From Cryobacterium sp. GrIS_2_6 (GTDB lineage: Bacteria > Actinomycetota > Actinomycetes > Actinomycetales > Microbacteriaceae): DNA of 64,000 bases. Made by a program: the position numbers and the translations under genes. Location: the NCBI RefSeq assembly GCF_035984545.1, contig NZ_JAXCHP010000001.1, positions 4,030,001 through 4,094,000 of the forward strand, given 5' to 3'. The notes below the pieces were generated by a model. It was not told where the DNA came from. It saw nothing but the letters and a program-made list of their open reading frames with translations, and did not search any database. Below, in pieces: positions 26,560 to 36,207 of this stretch (within the stretch, counting starts at the first letter, position 1; each line of letters opens with the position of its first letter).

Positions 26560-26916
26560 CTAGCGGAGTTCGGCGCGACCGGAGAGGACGCCGCTGAACG
26601 TCGCGACGACCGCGAAGACGCCGCCGATGATCGGCAGGCCCATGTCCCACCACGCGATCGCGGCAGCGCCGAACACGGCGATCTCGATGATCGCCTTGCC
26701 GAACGCGTCGAGCCGGAAGACGGCCTTCGGCGACCGGAACAGCGCCCAGAGGATGATCGCGAATGCGGGGGCGACGATACCGACGAGCAGCGCGGGCCAC
26801 GGGAACGGCCAGGTCGTGAAGCCCCACACCGCGAGCGAAATGAACGCGAACAATTCGAGCAGGAACCGCAGAACGTCGTTGAACCCGATCTTCGGCAGGG
26901 CACGGGAGTCAGTCAC
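26560..26916 (-). CDS. DUF2568 (YrdB-like) small membrane protein
   Basis: 118 residues with four hydrophobic helices: FLLELFAFISLAVWGF, ALLVGIVAPAFAIILWALF, AIIEIAVFGAAAIAWW and IIGGVFAVVATFSGVL. FRSPKAVFRL between helices 2 and 3 is a recurrent DUF2568 segment. Function unknown. The start is GTG 26916, 6 nt downstream of TAGAGT and without a ribosome site. A long palindrome separates it from purU, so it is probably an independent unit. Confidence 0.78.
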   Translation of the reverse strand: MTDSRALPKIGFNDVLRFLLELFAFISLAVWGFTTWPFPWPALLVGIVAPAFAIILWALFRSPKAVFRLDAFGKAIIEIAVFGAAAIAWWDMGLPIIGGVFAVVATFSGVLSGRAELR

Positions 26917-26942
26917 CCGCCAACTCTACCGTTCCGCGAGGT

Positions 26943-26998
26943 TCACCTTTCCGGTCGAGAGTGCCCGGTGGAACGGTCGCCCTCGACCGGAAAGGTGA
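26943..26998. terminator. Long hairpin between DUF2568 and purU
   Basis: A perfect 17-bp stem: TCACCTTTCCGGTCGAG (26943-26959) with CTCGACCGGAAAGGTGA (26982-26998), loop 22 nt. It follows the purU stop (minus strand) by 14 bases. Its length exceeds what a terminator needs, so it may be another palindromic intergenic repeat used as one. Confidence 0.6.
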
Positions 26999-27011
26999 CG
27001 GATGCCGGCGG

Positions 27012-27884
27012 CTACTTGAAGATGATCGTACGGGCCCCATCGAGCAGCACCCGGTGCTCGGCGAACCAGGTCACCGCCTGCGTGAGGGTACGGCTCTCCT
27101 CGTCCTGGCCGATCGCGACGAGCTCGGCCGGCGTGCGGGAGTGGTCCACACGGACCACGTTCTGCTCGATGATCGGTCCCTCGTCGAGGTCGCTCGTCAC
27201 GAAGTGAGCGGTCGCCCCGATCAGCTTGACCCCGCGCGCGTGGGCCTGCTTGTACGGGTTCGCGCCCTTGAACCCCGGCAGGAACGAGTGGTGGATGTTG
27301 ATGGCCCGGCCCTCGAGGACCGCGCACAGCTCAGGGGACAGGATCTGCATGTACCGCGCGAGCACGACGAGCTCGATGTCGTTGTCCTCGATCGCCTGGA
27401 TGACCCGGGCTTCGAAGGCGGCCTTGCTCGCGGCATCCGTGATGGGGAGCGATTCGAACGGCACCCCGTAGAAGCCGACGAGGTCGCGCAGGGTGCCGTG
27501 GTTGCTCAGCACCAGCGGGATCTCGATCGGCACCTGGCCGCCCCGGTGCCGGAAGAGCAGGTCGTTCACGCAGTTGCCCGCCGTCGAGGCGAGCACGAGG
27601 GTGCGGAGCGGGCGGCCGACGACGTCGATCACCGACGTCATCGCGTAGCGCTCGGCGACGGGTGCGAGCGCCGCCGTGAGCTCCTCGCGTGAGGCGGGAG
27701 TCTCGATCTGGAGTCGCATGAAGAACCGGCCGGTGTCGGCGCTCGTGAACTGCTGGCTCTCGGTGATGTTGCCGTGAGCCAGCACGATGGCGCCGCTCAC
27801 GGCGTGGACGATGCCCGGCTGGTCGACGCAGACGAGGGCGATGACCCAGTGGTGGTGTGCGGGCAGCGGAGTGGAACTAGTCAT
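27012..27884 (-). CDS. purU: Formyltetrahydrofolate deformylase
   Basis: Hydrolyses 10-formyl-THF to THF and formate, balancing the one-carbon pool. 290 residues: an N-terminal ACT domain (VIALVCVDQPGIVHAVSGAI, about 14-90), then a PurN-like formyltransferase fold. The catalytic triad is present: Asn and His in INIHHSFLPGFKGANPY and Asp in TSDLDEGPIIEQNVVRVDH. ATG 27884 follows TAGCCT by 6 nt (leaderless type). Together with purN, purH, glyA and folD in the same 42 kb it sets the formyl-THF level that the glyA riboswitch indirectly reads. Confidence 0.95.
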   Translation of the reverse strand: MTSSTPLPAHHHWVIALVCVDQPGIVHAVSGAIVLAHGNITESQQFTSADTGRFFMRLQIETPASREELTAALAPVAERYAMTSVIDVVGRPLRTLVLASTAGNCVNDLLFRHRGGQVPIEIPLVLSNHGTLRDLVGFYGVPFESLPITDAASKAAFEARVIQAIEDNDIELVVLARYMQILSPELCAVLEGRAINIHHSFLPGFKGANPYKQAHARGVKLIGATAHFVTSDLDEGPIIEQNVVRVDHSRTPAELVAIGQDEESRTLTQAVTWFAEHRVLLDGARTIIFK

Positions 27885-27927
27885 CCGTCTAGGCTATCGG
27901 CTGCTGTCGGGCTGTCGGTTAGGCTGG

Positions 27928-28032
27928 ATGCGGCCGGCACAAGCGACAGGCCCCGGGCGCGCACGCTGCGCGCACACGATCCGGCTGGCGCCGGCCTCGC
28001 CCCGCGCGGGCTGCAGGCCCAGCCCTCTGTGA
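27928..28032 (+). CDS. Possible 34-aa leader ORF coupled to an MFS gene
   Basis: ATG 27928 (beginning MRPAQATGPGRARCAHT) runs to a TGA that overlaps the downstream GTG start (GTGA at 28029-28032). A TAGGCT box lies 2 nt upstream of the ATG. The composition is Arg/Pro/Ala-rich as expected for random GC-rich sequence, so it may not be a functional peptide; the precise stop-start overlap is the only positive evidence. Confidence 0.3.
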   Translation: MRPAQATGPGRARCAHTIRLAPASPRAGCRPSPL

Positions 28033-29453
28033 GCACACCGATGTCCCTGACTTCGCCGATCGAGCTGCCCCGCTTCGATCCCGCCAACACCGCCACGGCG
28101 CACTCCGACCGCCCCCGCACCGGCTCGGTCGCCTCGACGCCTCCGGCCCGCTTCCCCTGGATCGGGCTGCTCGCCCTCTCCGGTGCCGTGTTCCTCTCCG
28201 TCACCAGCGAGATGCTGCCGACCGGCCTGCTCCCGGAGATGAGCGGATCGCTCGGAGTGCCGCAGTCGCAGACCGGCCTGCTCGTGAGCTGGTTCGCGTT
28301 CACCGTCGTGCTCACGAGCACCCCGCTGGCCCTGCTCACGAAACGACTGCCCCGGCACGGACTGATCGTGTTCGTGCTCCTCGTCTTCGCGCTCAGCAAC
28401 GTGCTCACCGCGCTCGCCCCCAGCTACGAACTCGTCGTCGCCACCCGGGTGCTCGGCGGCCTCGCCCATGGCCTGTTCTGGGGCGTCGTCGGCGCGTACT
28501 CAGCCCACCTCGTGCCCAAGGAACAGATCGGCCGGGCGATCTCGATCACGATCTCCGGCGGCACCCTCGCCTTCGTTTTCGGCGTGCCGCTCGGGACGGC
28601 GGCCGGGCATGCGCTCGGCTGGCGCCTGTCCTTCGTCCTGCTCGCCGTGCTCATGCTCATTGGCGCGGCCCTCGTCTGGCGGTTCCTCCCGAAGGTTGAG
28701 CACTACGTCTCCCCGCCGCGCGGCGACCGGGGTGCGCCGGGGCAGGTAGCGGATGCCGCGGCATCCGCCCTCGACGCCTCGGACGCGAGCGCGGCGCCGG
28801 TCGAGACCACGTCAGCATCCGTGACCGACCCGGCAGCCGTGACCGACCCGGCCCCGCGCCCCCAGGCGCCAGAGCTCCGGGACCCGACGATCGCTCCCGT
28901 CGCTCTGATCTGCGTCATCGCAGCCCTGATCATGATCGGTCACTATTCCTTCTACACGTACATCGCGCCGTTCCTGATCGACGGCCTCGGGGTCGATCCG
29001 TCCACGATCGCTCCGTTCCTCTTCGCTTATGGGATCGCCGGTGCCGTCGGACTGCTCCTGAGCGGCACGGTGTTCGCCGCCCGGCCCCAGCTCGGCCTCG
29101 TGCTCGGCCTCGTCGTGAGCGCGGTCAGTGTGTCGGCGCTGAGCATCTGGAGCGGCCTGCTCCCGGTCGCCATCATCGCGTTCCTGCTCTGGGGCATCGC
29201 GTTCGGCGCCCTCCCCGCCCTCCTGCAGACCCGGCTGATGCACACCGCCTCCCGTCGCATCCGCGACACCGCGAGCGCTTTCTACACGACCGCGTTCAAC
29301 ACCGGGATCGGCGGCGGCGCCCTCCTCGGCGGGATCCTCCTCGAACGCTCAGGCATCACCTCCGTGCCGTTCGTCTACGTCGGTATCCTCGTCGCCGCGC
29401 TCGTGCTCGTGCTCGTGAGCCAGCTGGTGATCCGGCGCCGCTCGGCCGGGTAA
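28029..29453 (+). CDS. MFS transporter, AraJ/DHA1-like
   Basis: About 474 residues from GTG 28029 (ATG 28041 is an alternative). Twelve helices; helix 1 reads LLALSGAVFLSVTSEMLPTG, typical of the AraJ/YdhP sugar-or-drug efflux group, and motif C-like FGVPLGTAAGHALGWR lies in helix 5. The central loop between helices 6 and 7 is unusually long and low-complexity (Ala/Asp/Thr/Pro, about residues 230-290), including a repeated VTDPA. Substrate unknown. It diverges from purU, sharing about 140 bp of upstream DNA. Confidence 0.85.
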   Translation: MSTPMSLTSPIELPRFDPANTATAHSDRPRTGSVASTPPARFPWIGLLALSGAVFLSVTSEMLPTGLLPEMSGSLGVPQSQTGLLVSWFAFTVVLTSTPLALLTKRLPRHGLIVFVLLVFALSNVLTALAPSYELVVATRVLGGLAHGLFWGVVGAYSAHLVPKEQIGRAISITISGGTLAFVFGVPLGTAAGHALGWRLSFVLLAVLMLIGAALVWRFLPKVEHYVSPPRGDRGAPGQVADAAASALDASDASAAPVETTSASVTDPAAVTDPAPRPQAPELRDPTIAPVALICVIAALIMIGHYSFYTYIAPFLIDGLGVDPSTIAPFLFAYGIAGAVGLLLSGTVFAARPQLGLVLGLVVSAVSVSALSIWSGLLPVAIIAFLLWGIAFGALPALLQTRLMHTASRRIRDTASAFYTTAFNTGIGGGALLGGILLERSGITSVPFVYVGILVAALVLVLVSQLVIRRRSAG

Positions 29454-29481
29454 CGGGAGCCTCGCGCGTCTCGGTACCCTG

Positions 29482-29898
29482 TCAGCGGCGCGGTGGCGAC
29501 GGTGAAGGTGAAGGTGATGGCTGCGCGGGCGATCCCTCCGGGGGCTGCGTGGAGTGCCGTGGAGGATGCCGCGAGGGCTGCCGAGCCGGGGACCTGGCCG
29601 AATTCCGGGCCGAGTGCATTCCAGCGTGAACGCGCGCCTGCGGCTGTGCAGGCGGCGAATCCACCCCGTAGATGCTCCGGGCCGTGGCCCGACGGTTCCT
29701 GCCCCTGATCAGATCGGTCAGGTAGATTTTCGGCAGGATCTTGGTCACTGCGAGCGCAACGTAGATGACCGTATTGATCCCGACGAACGCTCAAAAGATC
29801 GCGAAGAATGTCGAGGCCAGGACCGAATCCGGCAACAGGATGCCGGTCGGCATCGCCAGGGGCGGCGTGAGCGCCTGCAGGGTGAGGAGTGATGACAT
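29482..29898 (-). pseudogene. Small membrane protein after the glycosyltransferase, split by an in-frame TGA
   Basis: The frame opens MSSLLTLQALTPPLAMPTG 5 bases after the glycosyltransferase stop. It runs into a hydrophobic helix STFFAIF, meets TGA at 29791-29793, and continues without shift as AFVGINTVIYVALAVTKIL and IYLTDLIRGRNRRATARSIY before a low-complexity Ser/Pro/Arg tail. The hydrophobic segment spans the stop, so a sense-to-TGA change (for example from TGG) inside one small membrane protein is the simplest reading. No SECIS or other recoding signal was seen. Function unknown; its position suggests a partner of the glycosyltransferase. Confidence 0.6.
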
Positions 29899-29903
29899 CG
29901 GAA

Positions 29904-31331
29904 TCAGCTGGCCCCCACGTTTCGTGTCTTGATTGTTGCGTGCTCCCAGCCGGCCTGACGGCCGAGAGTGATGTCGATGATGCCCTTGACGTAGACCGCA
30001 TTCAGGAACATGTCGAAGCAGAGTTCGGGGAGGACGGTGAGCGCGAGCAGCCGGGCCCACCACCCGCCCTCCCACACGGTGACGACGCGCTCGACGATGA
30101 AGATCGTCCCGAGACCGAGCCAGAACGGGAACCAGATCCAGGTGCTCGCGGCGAGCAGGGTGACCAGGATCAAGGTCAGGAACGAGGTCAGGGCAATGAC
30201 GCTGTACCCGATGCCGAGCTGCTGCGCCCAGTAGCGCAGGGTCGCCGGGGTCAGCCCGTACGCGCCGATGTTCTCGAGGGCGCCGCGTTGCCAGCGCAGG
30301 CGCTGCTGCCAGAGGGCGGGGAGTGTCGGCATCAGCTCGGTCACCACGGTGCACGCGGCGGGGGAGGTGATCAGGGCACCGAGGGACTTCAACGCGAGGG
30401 TCAGCTCGTTGTCCTCGGTGAGCGCGTGTGTGTCGTAGACGTCGCCGGGCACCTCGGGGATCGCGAGACCGCGGTTCTCGGCGATGTAGCGCAGCGCGAG
30501 TGGCCGGAACAACGATGCCGTCCCGGTCAGGACGAAGACGCGGCCGCGCCGCCTGGCGAGTTCTCGGGAATAACGCACGTATTCGTTGCGCTGCAGGAGT
30601 CCGAGCAGGCCGAACCCCGGTTCCCCGTAGAAGAGGCCCCCGATCGCCATCAGGGCGCGGTCGCTCTCGAATCGGGCAACGGCCGCGGCGAGGAAGCCGT
30701 CGTCGAGCGCGGTGTCAGCGTCCATGATCATGACGACGTCGTTGTCGAGCTGGCCGGGAAGCACCCGCTTGAGTGCCTGGTTGAGCGCGCCGGCCTTCTT
30801 CTGGGTGTTGTCCACGGATTCGAACAACTTGACGCCGTGTCCGCGGGCGATGGCGACGGTGGAGTCGGTGCAGTTGTCCGCCACGACGATCACACGTTCC
30901 GGCGGATGCGACTGGGCGAAGAGAGAGGCCAGGGTCGCGGGCAGCGACAGGGCCTCGTTGTGAGCGGGGATCAGCACGGTCACCGTGACGGGGCCGGTGA
31001 AGACGCCCCCGTTCCTGGCCATGACGATCTTCGGCGCGAGCGGGTGGCGGCTTGCGTTGGAGGACCTGCGGGACTTGTTCGTCGTCCGGCTTTCGAGGAG
31101 GCCGATGCCGGCGGCGAAGAGTATGGCGAGGGCGATGGCGCCGAGGATCGCTCGGAGCGCTGGTGCGCTCGGGTCGTAGAACACCGGGAGCACACCGAAG
31201 ACCAGGTACTCGAACGGGGCTGCACTACCCGTCGGATTCCCGGCTGCGACGATGAACCAGAGCAGGCTCGCCGCGCTAAGGTCGAGTCCCGCGATGACCA
31301 GACCGACCCATCGCCCCAGTTGCGCCCCCAT
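29904..31331 (-). CDS. Family 2 processive-type membrane glycosyltransferase
   Basis: 475 residues. Two N-terminal helices are followed by a GT-A domain: TVLIPAHNEALSLPATLAS (nucleotide-sugar binding), VIVVADNCTDST, the DxD metal site in MIMDADTALDDGF, the catalytic Asp region LTEDNELTLALKSLG and QQRLRWQRGALENI, the QxxRW motif of processive enzymes such as cellulose and hyaluronan synthases. Three further membrane helices follow. The polymer is unknown; no PilZ domain is present. ATG 31331 has AGGAGGTC upstream. A broken small membrane-protein gene follows directly, which may be its accessory subunit. Confidence 0.88.
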   Translation of the reverse strand: MGAQLGRWVGLVIAGLDLSAASLLWFIVAAGNPTGSAAPFEYLVFGVLPVFYDPSAPALRAILGAIALAILFAAGIGLLESRTTNKSRRSSNASRHPLAPKIVMARNGGVFTGPVTVTVLIPAHNEALSLPATLASLFAQSHPPERVIVVADNCTDSTVAIARGHGVKLFESVDNTQKKAGALNQALKRVLPGQLDNDVVMIMDADTALDDGFLAAAVARFESDRALMAIGGLFYGEPGFGLLGLLQRNEYVRYSRELARRRGRVFVLTGTASLFRPLALRYIAENRGLAIPEVPGDVYDTHALTEDNELTLALKSLGALITSPAACTVVTELMPTLPALWQQRLRWQRGALENIGAYGLTPATLRYWAQQLGIGYSVIALTSFLTLILVTLLAASTWIWFPFWLGLGTIFIVERVVTVWEGGWWARLLALTVLPELCFDMFLNAVYVKGIIDITLGRQAGWEHATIKTRNVGAS

Positions 31332-31483
31332 GGCTGATGACCTCCTGAATTATGCTATCTCACGGCAGGCGCAGGAGGAGCGGAGGGCGCCCGTTCCACC
31401 GCGACGCTGGTCCGGGTAGCGACTCGCCTGGTACGCCGGAGGCCAGGCCCGTCGGCTACGACTGCTCCGTGTCGGGTGGCGTG

Positions 31484-33097
31484 CTAGCGGCGACGCGTCC
31501 CGGTCCCGTTCTCGTCGGCGAGCGGCCGGTTGGCCTTGATCGGGAAGGCCCCTGTCTTGCCGTCGCGGGCGAGCGCGATCTGCAGGATCCGGCCGCGGCA
31601 GGCATACCAGCCGACCACGAGCGCCGGAATGATCACGATCAGGGAACTGATCGTGAGCGTGCCGACCGGCCAGTCGAAGGCCATTAGCACGAGAACCGTC
31701 GCCAGGAATCCGAGGCTCGCATAACCGGTGTACGGCGCGCCGAACAGGCGGAACGCCGGCCGTTTCAAGATCCCGCGCTTCGCCCATGCCTGCAGGCGCA
31801 GCTGGCAGAGCACGATCATCCCCCACGCGCTGATGATCCCGATCGCCGCCATGTTGAGCACGATCTCGAACGCCTCGTCCGGCACGATCGCATTGAGGCC
31901 GACGCCGAGCAGGGTGACGACGCCGGTCAGGAGGATGCCGCCGAACGGCACCCCGGTCCGGCTCACCTTTCCGGCGAAGCGCGGCGCCGATCCCGCGAGC
32001 GACATCGACCGGAGGATCCGTCCCGTCGAGTAGAGGCCGGCATTGAGCGAGGACAGCGCTGCGGTCAGCACGACGAGATTCATGAGCACGTCGACCCCGC
32101 CGACGCCGATGCTGCCGAAGAATGTCACGAACGGGCTGACGCCCGCCTGGTACGCGGTGTACGGCAGCAGCAGCGAGAGCAGCAGGATCGAGCCGACGTA
32201 GAAGACCGCGATGCGCACGATCACGGTGTTGATCGCCTTCGGCATCACCGTCTCGGGGTGTGCGGTCTCGCCCGCGGTCGTGCCGACGAGTTCGATCGAG
32301 GCGTAGGCGAAGACGACGCCCTGCACGACGACGATCGAGGCGAGCACCCCGTTCGGGAACCAGCCGCCGTTGTCCGCGATCAGGCTGAAGCCGGCCTCCT
32401 GGCCGGGGATCGGGGTGCCGAAGATCACCATCCAGGTTCCGACCAGCAGGAAGGACACGATCGCGACGACCTTGATCAGTGCGAACCAGAACTCGAGCTC
32501 GCCGAACACGCTCACCGACAGGAGGTTGAGGCACAGCACGACCGCGAGGGCCGTCAGTGCGTAGAGCCACTGCGGCACGCTCCCGAAGGGCGCCCAATAC
32601 TTGGCGAAGAAATTCATGTACAGCGCGACGGCGGTGACGTCGACGATCGCGGTCATCACCCAGTTGATCCAGTACAGCCAGCCGGTGACGAACGCGGCCT
32701 TCTCGCCGAAGAACTCACGGGCATACGACACGAACGATCCGGAAGAGGGGCGGTGCAGCACGAGCTCGCCGAGGGCCCGCAGGATCAGGAACGCGAAGAA
32801 CCCGCAGATCGCGTAGACGAAGACGAGGGAGGGACCCGCTGACGCCAGCCGGCCGCCGGCACCGAGGAACAGCCCGGTGCCGATTGCGCCGCCGATGGCG
32901 ATCATCTGCACCTGGCGGGCCTTGAGTCCCTTGTGCAGGCCGGCATCCTCGTGCACGCTCGTCGCGTCGTGGATGTGCTCGAGCGGCGTCTCGACGGGCA
33001 GGCCGTGGTGCCCGTGCTCGTGAGGCTCCTCTGGCTCTGCCTCAGCCCCTGACCCGGTCGGATCGGGGCGTTGCGGCCCCCGGATGGCACTCGTCAT
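31484..33097 (-). CDS. Amino-acid permease, APC family (AnsP/GabP-like)
   Basis: 537 residues, 12 membrane helices. The start ATG 33097 gives [15 protein letters not shown], followed by an unusual His/Glu-rich soluble N-terminus ([20 protein letters not shown]) of about 55 residues. Helix 1 carries the substrate-binding [21 protein letters not shown], and [15 protein letters not shown] and [20 protein letters not shown] are strong family signatures. The closest well-known relatives are the L-asparagine and GABA permeases; the substrate is not fixed by sequence. Transcribed away from mrp, with a 137-bp shared promoter region. Confidence 0.9.
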   Translation of the reverse strand: MTSAIRGPQRPDPTGSGAEAEPEEPHEHGHHGLPVETPLEHIHDATSVHEDAGLHKGLKARQVQMIAIGGAIGTGLFLGAGGRLASAGPSLVFVYAICGFFAFLILRALGELVLHRPSSGSFVSYAREFFGEKAAFVTGWLYWINWVMTAIVDVTAVALYMNFFAKYWAPFGSVPQWLYALTALAVVLCLNLLSVSVFGELEFWFALIKVVAIVSFLLVGTWMVIFGTPIPGQEAGFSLIADNGGWFPNGVLASIVVVQGVVFAYASIELVGTTAGETAHPETVMPKAINTVIVRIAVFYVGSILLLSLLLPYTAYQAGVSPFVTFFGSIGVGGVDVLMNLVVLTAALSSLNAGLYSTGRILRSMSLAGSAPRFAGKVSRTGVPFGGILLTGVVTLLGVGLNAIVPDEAFEIVLNMAAIGIISAWGMIVLCQLRLQAWAKRGILKRPAFRLFGAPYTGYASLGFLATVLVLMAFDWPVGTLTISSLIVIIPALVVGWYACRGRILQIALARDGKTGAFPIKANRPLADENGTGTRRR

Positions 33098-33234
33098 GGG
33101 GGGCACTTCCGATCCAGTTGCTTTCGCCCACCCTACCCGCGGGGCGCCTGCGCCCCCTAACGGGGTTCGTCCACGGGGCACTCGGTAGACTGTTTTTCCA
33201 TACCCCTGACCCGAGAAACAGAGCCGGAGGCCAC

Positions 33235-36207
33235 ATGACGACGATCCTGCTCGCCTTCCTGGCGCTGTCCGTCCTGACGCCGGCACTCACCCGCGTGCTG
33301 TCGACCAGGGTGTTCTACCTGATTGCGCTTCTGCCTGCGGCGGCGTTCGTCTTCACGCTCACCCAGACCGCGACGGTCACGCGCGGAGGGTCGGAAACCT
33401 CGACCATTCCGTGGATCCCGCAGCTCGGCGTCGCGCTGTCCTTCCGCGTCGACACCCTCGCCTGGCTGCTCGCCCTCGTCGTGACCGGCGTCGGCGCCCT
33501 CGTGCTCGTGTACTGCGCCCGCTACTTCGACGCGGACGAACCGGCGCTCGGCCGCTTCGCAGCCTGCCTCCTCGCCTTCGCCGGCACCATGTACGGGCTC
33601 GTGACCGCGGACGACGTGGTCGTGATGTTCATGTTCTGGGAGATCACGAGCGTGCTCTCCTACCTGTTGATCGGCCATTACACCTTCCGCAGGGAGAGCA
33701 GGGGCGCCGCGCTCCAGGCCCTGATCGTGACGACCTTCGGCGGACTCGTCATGCTCGTCGGCGTCGTGATGCTCAGCGTCGAGGCAGGGACGACCTCGCT
33801 CGCCCTGCTCGTCGCCCAACCCGTCACCGGCCCGGTCGCGACCTGGGCGATCCTGCTCATCCTCGTCGGGGCCCTGTCCAAGTCGGCTCTCGTCCCCTTC
33901 CACTTCTGGCTCCCCGCCGCCATGGCCGCCCCCACCCCGGTCAGCGCCTACCTGCACGCCGCAGCCATGGTCAAGGCCGGCATCTACCTCGTCGCCCGTC
34001 TCGCCCCCGGGTACGCAGACACCGAGGGGTGGATGCCGGTGCTCGTCACGATCGGCGTCTGGACCATGCTCGTGGGCGCCTGGCGTTCCCTGCGGCAGCA
34101 CGACCTCAAGCTCGTGCTCGCTTACGGAACCGTGAGCCAGCTCGGCTTCATCATGGTCGTCGTCGGTTTCGGCACCCGCGACGCGGCGCTCGCCGGGGCC
34201 GCGCTCCTCCTCGCCCACGCGCTCTACAAGGCGGCGCTCTTCCTCGTCGTGGGGATCATCGACCACCGCGCGGGCACCCGCGACCTCCGGAAGCTTTCCG
34301 GAATCGGCCGCAGCGACCCGGCGCTCGCCGTGATCGCGCTCGTCGCCGTGGCGTCAATGGCCGGCCTTCCGCCCCTGCTCGGATTCGTCGCCAAGGAGGC
34401 CGTCTTCACGGCATTCCTCGAGGCGGCACTGCGCGGCGACGGCTGGGGCTGGGTGGCGCTCGTCGGCACGGCGGTGGGCTCCCTGCTGACCGTGGCGTAC
34501 AGCATCCGCTTCTTCCACGGCGCGTTCGGAACGAGGCCGGCGCTGGCGCAAACGGCCCTGCACCCGAGCCGCTGGGACATTCTGATCGCCCCTGGACTAC
34601 TCGCCGTCGCGACGATCGCGCTCGGCCCGCTGGCCAACCGGCTCGACCCGCTGCTCACGCCGTACGCGGACACCGTCCCCGGCGGCGGGCACGCGCACCT
34701 CGCCCTTTGGCACGGATTCGAACCCGCCCTGGGCATCACCGGTGTCGTGCTCACTCTCGGCGCCGCGATGTTCTGGAAGCGTCGCAGGGTCGCGGTGCTG
34801 CAGGAGCGAGTTCCCGGCACCGTCGACGCCGGTCGTGGCTACGGGCTTCTCGTGCGCAGCGTCGATCGCACCGCGGCGAGGCTCACCCATTTCGCGCAGC
34901 GCGGCGGGCTGCCCCAGTACCTCGGCACGATCCTCGTGGTCTTCGTGCTCGCGCTCGGCTTCGCCGCCCTGGTCAACCGCACCTGGCCGGACTCGGTCGT
35001 GCTCTGGGACTACCCCGGCCAGGTCATCATCGCCGTGATCATGGGCGTTGCGGCGATCGCGGCGTCCCGGTCCGGGCAGCGGATGACGTCGGTGCTGCTC
35101 GCGGGAGTCACCGGTTATGGCCTCGTGGCCCTGTTCGCGTTCCACGGCGCACCCGACCTCGCCCTGACCCAGGCGCTCGTGGAGACGATGACCCTCGTGG
35201 TCTTCGTGCTCGTGCTGCGCCGGCTGCCGGCGACGGTCACCCGGCCGAACGCGCCGTTGCATCGCAGGCGCCGCGCCCTGATCGGGGTGCTCGTCGGGGC
35301 GACGATGGGCACCATCGCGGTGATCGCCCTCGGCGCCCGGCAGGCGCCGAGCATCGCGCTCGAGCTGCCGCGCCTGACGCTCGATGCGCATGGCACCAAC
35401 ATCGTCAACGTCGCACTCGTCGACATCCGGGCCTGGGACACGATGGGAGAGGTGTCCGTGCTCATCGTCGTCGCGACCGGCGTCGCGAGCCTGCTCTTCG
35501 TGTCCGGGCGTACCGAGACCCTGCCGCGTCTGAAGGGCTCCCGAACCCAACGGTCTCCGCGCAACCGTCGCCGCGTCGTCGCCGACCCGCAGGCATCCTC
35601 GGCCGGCCACGCCGTCACCCGACAGTCCTGGCTGCTCGCCGGGCGCACGATCAAGCCGGAGGACCGATCGATCCTGATCGAGGTCATCGTGCGGCTTCTC
35701 TTCCACCCCGCGATCGTCGTGTCGGTGTTCCTGCTCTTCGCCGGGCACAACGCGCCAGGGGGCGGATTCGCCGGCGGGCTCCTTGCCGGGCTCGCCCTCG
35801 TCGCCCGCTACCTCGCCGGAGGACGCTACGAACTCGGCGAAGCCGCCCCGATCGACCCGGGCAAGATCCTCGGCCTCGGCGTGATCCTCGCCGTCGGCAT
35901 CGCGGTCGCCTCACTGTTCGTCACGGGGATCCCCCTGCAATCGGCGTACGCGAGCGTCGACGTTCCCGTGCTCGGGCACCTCTCCTTCGGCACCTCCACT
36001 GTTTTCGACATCGGCGTCTACCTCGTCGTGATCGGCCTGGCACTCGACATCCTCCGCAGCCTCGGCAGCGAGATCGACCGGCAGAGCGAGGCCGGTGAGG
36101 CTCCGCCCGCCGGGTCCGACGCATCCGCGACCGGTTCCGGCTCCGATGCCGCGGGTGCCCCGGTGCCAGGACCCGGCGCCGTGCCGGTGCCGGAGGTAGT
36201 CCCGTGA
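33235..36207 (+). CDS. mrpA: Multisubunit Na+/H+ antiporter subunit A fused to subunit B
   Basis: 990 residues from ATG 33235, with GGAGG upstream. Domains in order: NuoL/MrpA-type proton channel (about 1-500) with the lysine-bearing helix [21 protein letters not shown] and the Glu of [18 protein letters not shown]; the hydrophobic MrpA-specific and DUF4040 region; and a C-terminal MrpB domain (about 800-950) with [20 protein letters not shown]. The fusion explains the absence of a separate mrpB. Exchanges cytoplasmic Na+ for H+ for pH and salt homeostasis. First gene of a tightly overlapped operon; the tail is Ala/Pro/Gly-rich. Confidence 0.95.
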   Translation: MTTILLAFLALSVLTPALTRVLSTRVFYLIALLPAAAFVFTLTQTATVTRGGSETSTIPWIPQLGVALSFRVDTLAWLLALVVTGVGALVLVYCARYFDADEPALGRFAACLLAFAGTMYGLVTADDVVVMFMFWEITSVLSYLLIGHYTFRRESRGAALQALIVTTFGGLVMLVGVVMLSVEAGTTSLALLVAQPVTGPVATWAILLILVGALSKSALVPFHFWLPAAMAAPTPVSAYLHAAAMVKAGIYLVARLAPGYADTEGWMPVLVTIGVWTMLVGAWRSLRQHDLKLVLAYGTVSQLGFIMVVVGFGTRDAALAGAALLLAHALYKAALFLVVGIIDHRAGTRDLRKLSGIGRSDPALAVIALVAVASMAGLPPLLGFVAKEAVFTAFLEAALRGDGWGWVALVGTAVGSLLTVAYSIRFFHGAFGTRPALAQTALHPSRWDILIAPGLLAVATIALGPLANRLDPLLTPYADTVPGGGHAHLALWHGFEPALGITGVVLTLGAAMFWKRRRVAVLQERVPGTVDAGRGYGLLVRSVDRTAARLTHFAQRGGLPQYLGTILVVFVLALGFAALVNRTWPDSVVLWDYPGQVIIAVIMGVAAIAASRSGQRMTSVLLAGVTGYGLVALFAFHGAPDLALTQALVETMTLVVFVLVLRRLPATVTRPNAPLHRRRRALIGVLVGATMGTIAVIALGARQAPSIALELPRLTLDAHGTNIVNVALVDIRAWDTMGEVSVLIVVATGVASLLFVSGRTETLPRLKGSRTQRSPRNRRRVVADPQASSAGHAVTRQSWLLAGRTIKPEDRSILIEVIVRLLFHPAIVVSVFLLFAGHNAPGGGFAGGLLAGLALVARYLAGGRYELGEAAPIDPGKILGLGVILAVGIAVASLFVTGIPLQSAYASVDVPVLGHLSFGTSTVFDIGVYLVVIGLALDILRSLGSEIDRQSEAGEAPPAGSDASATGSGSDAAGAPVPGPGAVPVPEVVP

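Noticed and set aside
29791-29793. Selenocysteine insertion at the in-frame TGA
   Set aside because: No SECIS-like hairpin immediately downstream, no selenoprotein family resemblance and no sel genes in the window; a nonsense change is simpler.
29889-31337. 482-residue plus-strand frame opposite the glycosyltransferase
   Set aside because: Mirror of the real gene; the minus strand has clear GT2 motifs and a ribosome site.
33411-36098. 895-residue alternative frame inside mrpA
   Set aside because: Arg/Pro-rich frame-shifted shadow; MrpA/MrpB motifs lie in the annotated frame.
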